DNA of 35,000 nucleotides. Source: Mesostigma viride. Its lineage: Eukaryota; Streptophyta; Mesostigmatophyceae; Mesostigmatales; Mesostigmataceae. This document shows, piece by piece, positions 28,900 through 35,000 of this stretch. The notes under the pieces were generated by a model, which did not search any database, was not told the origin of the DNA, and saw nothing but the letters and a program-made list of their open reading frames with translations. The position numbers and the translations under genes were made by a program. The stretch spans positions 1 to 35,000 of the forward strand of contig RPFO01000164.1 of NCBI GenBank assembly GCA_009746045.1. The letters run 5' to 3'. Numbering within the stretch: position 1 is the stretch's first letter; every line of letters starts with the position of its first letter.

Positions 28900-31800
28900 T
28901 GGGCGCGCGTGGTGATGGCGTGGTAGCTAACAAATTTCAATGAGTGCAGCGGACATTGACTCGTTGATGAAGGGGTGAGATCGATGGGGCAGTTCGGGGT
29001 ATTTAGGTGGGCATACTGCCAGTACATGAACAAGGCGTGAATCTTATTACTGCTGACTGCCCACACCTGTTGTATGAGTTGGTACTATGACCAGTAGTCT
29101 GAGTATGTTATGAGTTTACACATGTGCTCTGGCCATGTTGTGTTGGCTATGATGTGAGACAACTGTGGTGCTATGGTCAAACCGTGCATGGACTAGTACA
29201 AGTAGGGAACTTTGGTAATGTATTTTTTCAGCAATGACGAGATGTCAGTTGTCAAGGGTGTTGGCTGGCGGAGCTTATCTATGCGGACACCTCCACTACC
29301 TAATGCCAATTAATTAATAACCTAATGCCAAGCCATTCGACTATTACGGGTTAAACTACTTGATCACGCATGCTTCTGCTGGGGACACGCGGAACATCAG
29401 ACTCTCGGATTGATGTTACTGCCTATACCTACTCAATAAGCTTGCGGGCAGGGCCCTGCTTGGTGGTGTTGCAGCCGCCATGGCGGTTGATCGAGACGCG
29501 CCTTCCCTACCGGCCGGAGGAGGCTTGTTGCCCTCCACTACCTGAAGCCAGGCCAGCTTGTCCTGCATCTTTTACCATATCATATCGAGATCAAGGCCAA
29601 GGCAGCCCCCCATGTCAGCCACTAGCTGGGTCTGGAGGGCGTGGTTCCCGCCCCGATTGCATCGTTTGGCTGTGGCCAGGCCACTACACTTGCGGAGGTG
29701 GTGGCCAGGCTGAGCACTGGCACTAGCTCGGTACCGGCCACGGGACATGCATGTCTACCGGAAGTGGTGCACGGACGGGCCAAATTATGCCATACTGTGA
29801 AGTTGTAATCTACGTTGCTTGACAGTACTACTGAGGGACGAGCGGCATGCGGATCGAGGGATAAATCTCAGTTCCTGTCGCACCGCGGACGTCGGTGCCT
29901 CGACATACTATTTGACCATTGAAAACGACGGTAACTTGCGGCAGGTAAGTGGCGGTGCCGTCCCCTCCAACCGGGATGAAGTCAATGCATGATTGTCGGA
30001 GAGTCGGTCCACGTTAATTTCCGGGCCCGGCCCCGCCGTAGGTGAGGACTTATGGGGCCGGGCCGGATCGGTAGTCGAGGACCGAGGGATTCTACTAATC
30101 ATATTGGCCGCCTAGGTAGCCGGCTGTTAGTTAGTTAGTAGTAGTTAACCACTTTGAATCCCGTGGCGCACACCTGCTTAGGTCACCTAAGCAGTAGCTG
30201 TCATAGCGGTTGTCATCACCGACGTCCGGCCGGGTCATGATCGGATCAATCATCATACGAGTAAAGCGGACGGCGTACCGGCCGGCCTTATCGGCCGCCG
30301 ACTCACTAGACGGAGTCTGTCCGTCAGCCGTCCCGCTAGCGCTATACGGCTAGCGCTATACGGCTTGGCTGACTAATAGTAATGCTTCTAGTGAACGGCT
30401 CGGCGGGGGCCCGCCCGTATACGGGAGAGTACTCAGTACATGTATAATTTCACATAGTAGTAGACAGTAATATCACGTACACCTGTCCGGCCTGGAAATT
30501 GGCACCTCCACTGCAGTAATCCATGCTCCGGACGAGCCAGGCCATGCCGTCGCGACCCGCCGTTTCCAATACCTCGGGGCCCGGACCGCCCGGTCGACAG
30601 TTCGATCATGTCTTGATGCCGGAGCTGTCTGGTGCGGCGGCAATGGACATTGCCGCGCCGCGCCTGACGCACCGTAACGTCGGATCCCGCCCAGATCCTT
30701 TGCACGACTGCATCGGAAATGAGCGCCAACGCTGGGGTGAGTCAGCATCCCAGGGCGGACAGCAACACGAGCTGGCCAGACGGCTGCCTGCGGTACGTTG
30801 TGCCGTGCCCGCCACGCTCCAATTTCATATCTGGCACGATACAGCTGGGCTCGAATTCTTCGCGCTGTTGCCAAAATCTGCCGACTTCTGCGCTGCCTTT
30901 CAAGTCTTCATTTACCGGCCTCGAAAGGCAAAGCCGAGCTGATAACTTAAGGCTGTAGAATTCGCCATTGATTAGCCTGGGCGACTAATCGCGAAGTGCG
31001 AGCAAAGCGGGTCCGAATTTTCTTCCCAAAAGCCGTGGCAATTGCTACAATTACCTGGAAACAACAAGTCATTACAAATGGCAGGTACTTTACAGCTAAG
31101 CACTATTGTTCTGCCACACCGTTCCATTCCTAAGTCGGAGTTTGCCAGCCTCAGGGGCCGCCCATCGTGTTCACGTAAATGCCGGCAATGGGGTGCGAGG
31201 GCCGGTGACGGGCCTTTGCCGGATGAAGACGATGACTCAAAAAAGAAAGGCGATCACTTCTTGCGATCTCTCCTGGGGCGATGGCCAGCTAGGAGCAGGC
31301 TCGTCTTTAATTGTCAACGGCGGTGGACCTCAGCTGCGATGTCCGCGTTGAAAAACGTGCAAACTGCTGTGCTTCCATCCGAGCACGGTGATTCGAAGGA
31401 CGCATTTTGGGTGTGCTTTTCCATAAGCGTCCTTGTCTTCCTTTCTCAGCGGTTATGCGTCGCTTACATCTCGCTCACGCATTACATCTGAGCGGAGCCA
31501 GGCACGGCAATTCGGAAAAGGACGACAGCCTTTCCACGACGTGCCTACGCAATGCACCCCTGTTTTTCTTGGAGTTCTTGTCTTCGCCGAAAGTAAAGAC
31601 GAGCTGCAGTTTGCAGCAATCCGTTATAATTTAAATTGGCTTGCAAGGAGTCAGCCAATCGCTGAAGAATTCTCCTGCACTGCCAGTGGCTGCCCCTGAC
31701 AACACTGCCGAATAAGGCATTTGATGCGTATACTACTGTACATACATATTAAGCTACTGTGTGCATACCAGCACTGTGAATGGTATCTTGCCTGCACCAG

Positions 31801-33160
31801 TAGACTAGCTCAGAAGGGCCTCGAGAAATCTTCTGTATATTTTCAAACGGAGAACCCTAACTTGCATATGAGTTTGGTTCTTGGCATGACTGGTCTTGCT
31901 TTGGCAAATTGCACCAGTTGCTGTAGCATTTTTGTAACCACACCATGACATTTGGAAAAGCCAGTTCCCAATCAGCTTGTTATTGATAATTATTCTAATG
32001 ACTAGGAATTCAGCACTGACCTATATTGTCACATAATCTCAGAAATTCTTATCAGTGTGCCTTGGTGGGAGCTGCAAAAAGGCCGGCTCCCTACGTTCAC
32101 CACACCACTCTAAGTACGGTTTGAAAATGAAAAACAAAGCACATGTCTCAAGGTTCCGTGCCCCCCTCAATTAAGGGCGGGCACGCGGTTGCCAGTACAG
32201 CAGGCACTAGCACCGGCGCAATGCCGGTCCCCTTCTCTCTAGTCCTATGTAACAACAAGCACCTCACATTAGGCAGCACCATCACAGTAGGTGACGTACG
32301 GTAGAGCTACGCTACAGGCGGCCCCCTTTGAGCCAGCCGCAACATTTAACTATAAAATGAGCAGATAGCGGATTCTCCCGATTTCTGGCCTGCGCTGGTT
32401 GTCTCCTTGATAAAATGAGCAGATAGCTAAAAAAAAAACTCAGAAATTGTGTTTTGCGGGATGCACTGCATTCGTTTGTGGATGGGTTATGGATGCAACT
32501 TTGATGGCAGTTCAGGCAATATGCACAGACATTTAGTGAGTGCGTAGTCAAGATGCCATTTCACACCCCTGCATTTCACACAAAGCCCCTGCATGCATTT
32601 TGCAGTCTGTCAACACCACACTTGCTGCCGCCGTACGACATGCAACTATTCCTGGACACATGACGTATATTAATTAATTAAGTAATTCTAGACTCGATCG
32701 TGCTCCCGTTGGGGAGTCACGGAGCATTAACCCCGATGAATGGATGGATGGGGACACACAATCCTACCGGTGCAATCTATCTACAACATCAAGCCAACTT
32801 TATTATGCTAAGCTCTCTACCCTAGGGGTCCTGTATAGCGTGCTTCCCGCGTGTTTGCAAACGCGGGCGCTTCCGGCCCACGGGAGGGGGCTTGTTGTCC
32901 TCTATGACGTATATATTTGAATATTAAGAGAATGATAAGTTGCGGACCAGAGCTCCAGACGCCCCAGCTTAGGGGAATACAGCAGTAGTAGTGTAGCATA
33001 GATAGACCGTGGCCATGTACATGTACGCCTCCTAGAGGCACTATCCCAGCTAAGCCATGCGCTTTATTTAATCATGTACATGTGTGCCTATGATGAGCCA
33101 CACTCCAGATGATGCCTAGCTTTATTTAGTTATGTTGTGCCCATGCAGGGAGTAACTCTC
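28900..33160. other. Gene-free region
   Basis: No gene could be supported. Small features seen: a direct repeat CCTAATGCCA (29302, 29330), GC-rich inverted sequence around 30020-30070 (GGGCCCGGCCCC against GGGGCCGGGCC), a 14-nt direct repeat GCTAGCGCTATACG near 30335-30362, and ATAAAATGAGCAGATAGC twice (about 32352 and 32411). Open frames at 30.5 and 31.1 kb have no recognisable protein features. Confidence 0.4.
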
Positions 33161-33162
33161 TG

Positions 33163-33425
33163 TTGAGACGCCATGCCCTAGCTTTTGTATAGCTATGCTG
33201 ATCTTCCCCCCCATGACAGGCTCCCCCTTCGCTGGGCATAGCTTGAAGATCATGGGGATGCAAGTGCCCTGGTGCACCTAGAGCAAGGGTCCTTTACATC
33301 CCCACCCTTGCAGGAAGTAGCTTAGGATGTATGATAGGCCATATGCCCCCTCTCTGAAGGGCTATGTGCTACATATACTCCCAACGGAGTTATGTTACAA
33401 TTCAATTCAATTCAATTCAAGTTGC
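33163..33425 (+). repeat. Dispersed repeat, second full copy
   Basis: Starts GAGACGCCATGCCCTAGC and ends CATATACTCCCAACGGAG...ACAATTC, followed by a pure AATTC pentanucleotide tail (33403-33425). It is diverged from the 25.56-kb copy by many substitutions and indels but in the same order. The microsatellite tail suggests retrotransposition with the 3' end on the right. Confidence 0.75.
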
Positions 33426-33659
33426 GGAGGTGAGATTGGCATGCAACGTAAGGAAAACCCCGAAAAGGAGAACCCTGAAGAAATCAATAGTAATCGGACA
33501 CAGACATCCAACTAGGATCACACCAGCTGCACAAGGTACAACTAACTACATCACAAAACTACGACACCGGACACGCAGCAATATCGCTGCCGGCCCACCA
33601 TGCAGGCCTGGGAGGGATCTAGACTGCCTGGGTCGCGACTAAGTCGGCTCGGGTGCAGC

Positions 33660-34480
33660 GGAATAACACATTGATAAGCCACTAGCTGTGCGAGTGAGGG
33701 TGAGTGACAGGCGCTGCCGCCAATACGAGGACCACGTGCGGGCAGACCACGGGCCGGGGCGGTCTGACCCTCGAGGTCAAGGCGGCCGTCTTCACGGCGC
33801 TGTCAGCAGTCGTGGAATAACTCCGCTGTCTTGGGGCCCATGGCCCCAAACTCCTCAGGGGCAAAGGGGATGACCCGGTGGGGCCCCACATTGCCGTAGG
33901 AGGCAAACTTGTCGCTCTCAGCCACAGCGGCAGCACTAGCGCTGGCATCCACAGCCGCCCGGAGGATGTGGCGACCGGAGAGCGGCCGAGCCACGGAGAC
34001 ATTGACATGAGCAGGTGGCAACTCTGCCCGTCGTAGTCAAGCACGGTAATGTCGGGGCGGTGGTTGGGTGAGTAGAGGGCGGCCCCGTCGATCCGCGTCC
34101 TCGCACTTGATGGTGGAGTGGGGAAAGACCGACCGAACCATGGCACACACCACCCGGAGGAGACCGACGTATATGGAGATATGTACATGAACCAGTTCTG
34201 GTTCTGCTGGCCACCCACTGATGCACGCAATGTCAGCTGGTGAATCCCAGTAGTATCAAGAGCAAGCCGGCCGCATCTGACTCAGGACGCACTCCGCCGT
34301 GATAAGAGGTTGCGGGGCAAACAGCTGGTGGCGGAGGGCGATGACGTAAAGGGCCGGAACCAGCTCTTGAACAAAGGGCTCATGGGGCCGGAGGGCGCGC
34401 AGGAATGCGGCCCCCACCGGCGCTCCCCTCAAGGGAAACGGAGTGGAGCTGAGCCAAGCCTTCCCCTGATCTTCCCCTGA
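33660..34480 (-). pseudogene. Decayed non-LTR retrotransposon ORF, C-terminal part
   Basis: Minus-strand fragments in different frames line up as the end of a retrotransposon polyprotein. In order: FLRALRPHEPF...ALRHQLFAPQP, VVCAMVRSVFPHSTIKCE, NHRPDITVLDYDGQ, NVSVARPLSGRHILRAA, DKFASYGNVGPHRVIPFAPE (then EFGAMGPKTAELFHDC), and WRQRLSLTLTRTAS. The RPD...(D)V-V pattern is that of the restriction-enzyme-like endonuclease found at the C-terminus of some non-LTR elements (R2-like; recognition from memory). At least three frame changes break it, and the second acidic residue of the motif reads Asn (NVSV). No reverse transcriptase core was found within the window. Confidence 0.6.
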
Positions 34481-35000
34481 ATGTATATATTGGAATATGT
34501 ACATAGTACTTTTGGTGATGTCTCATATGAATGATCGATACGATACTGAAGCCTGGGCAGCACGTTAATATCAGTAACGCAGACTTCCGGACGGCCCCGC
34601 GGGGGGCCGGCGGTGCACCGCGGGGCATTAAAATGATCGAGGATGGTGTAGGCCGCGGGCTGCATGCGCCTGGAGCTAATCTACTGGTCTATCAAAGCTA
34701 TTGAATTATTAAGTTAGACAACATGATCTTCTTCTTTTTAGTTTCACCACCTAGTCGCTGGGCCGCAGGGCCGCCCGGCTAGTTGCGGCCACAGTGGCCG
34801 GTGAGCTATAAGCGCGTGCCTTCCCCATGACCAAGGCCGGGGCGCGCTGGCCTAGCTAGCCTCAATACGAATTGCCACGTGTATATGCTTACACTCCTGA
34901 CGTGGGCCGGGCCCAGCCAGGTTAGACACCGCAAGGCCCGCACATTCAAAGAGCAGCTCGTAGAGGACATGGGGGGCCTAGGTCTCTCCGTGATTTGGAA
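34481..35000. other. Right end of the window, no gene
   Basis: Nothing identifiable. It may contain more of the degraded retroelement, but no conserved reverse transcriptase motif was seen. Confidence 0.35.

Noticed and set aside
29570-29750. Conserved-looking frame (LEGVVPAPIASFGCGQATTL)
   Set aside because: Interrupted by a stop just upstream, with no matching exon structure or family I could name. It may be a relic but cannot be supported.
30433-31699. Overlapping ORFs of 70-150 aa at 30.4-31.7 kb
   Set aside because: No recognisable motif, several frames on both strands equally open, and no flanking signals.

Overview
The window looks like nuclear DNA of a green alga (chlorophyte-like). 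The clearest evidence is a four-exon gene at 21475-28899. Its protein resembles, from memory of the family, the conserved chloroplast protein At4g37920 of land plants, and its introns are 1.9-2.2 kb long and full of repeats. No rRNA, tRNA or CRISPR array was seen. Family assignments rest on motif recognition by eye, and no database search was possible.

Left part (1 to about 17.8 kb): compact, gene-dense and GC-rich, unlike the right part. A 149-aa gene of unknown function (minus strand, 458-907) shares a CCAAT-box-packed divergent promoter with a SET-domain protein gene (1519-3035). Next come a gene that shares the SET protein's C-terminal domain (3611-4781) and a zinc-ribbon-like acidic protein gene (6195-6909). 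These three plus-strand genes have different coding regions but closely related surroundings: CCAAT/GGATAC promoter modules, a TATA box followed in two of them by an identical 14-nt block, a very short first exon, a phase-0 intron carrying TTCTTCCC motifs, an AATAAA 3' end and a recurring CGAAATCGGCTAAGTCC-type flank. They look like expression cassettes. Between them lie an 857-bp imperfect palindrome, a 17-copy array of 23-nt G-box (CACGTG) units, and 61-nt and 112-nt tandem repeats.

From 8.5 to 17.8 kb there are two intronless genes (8557-9099, 9507-10199) and one large multi-exon gene (10463 to about 17550) of unknown function. Its spacers and introns repeatedly carry a hairpin-prone motif, core GCGACNGCCGGCGTTTCT. 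Two of its introns were each independently triplicated around that motif. Several apparent frameshifts, two of them at G homopolymers, interrupt the gene; they could be assembly errors or decay. A 72-nt in-frame coding repeat near its end carries the reverse complement of the intron motif core.

Right part (17.8-35 kb): gene-poor and repeat-rich. The chloroplast-protein gene carries an approximately 655-bp GGGGCC/GGGGCA hexanucleotide tract in intron 1, a dispersed repeat copy in intron 2, and a complete piggyBac-like non-autonomous transposon with TTAA target sites in intron 3. Downstream are a second copy of the dispersed repeat (33.16-33.43 kb) and a decayed minus-strand non-LTR retrotransposon C-terminus (33.66-34.48 kb).

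The contrast between the halves (intron size, AATAAA signals, repeat content) would fit an inserted accessory or virus-like segment next to ordinary host chromosome. No viral hallmark gene (capsid, polymerase, packaging ATPase) is present, so that remains inference.
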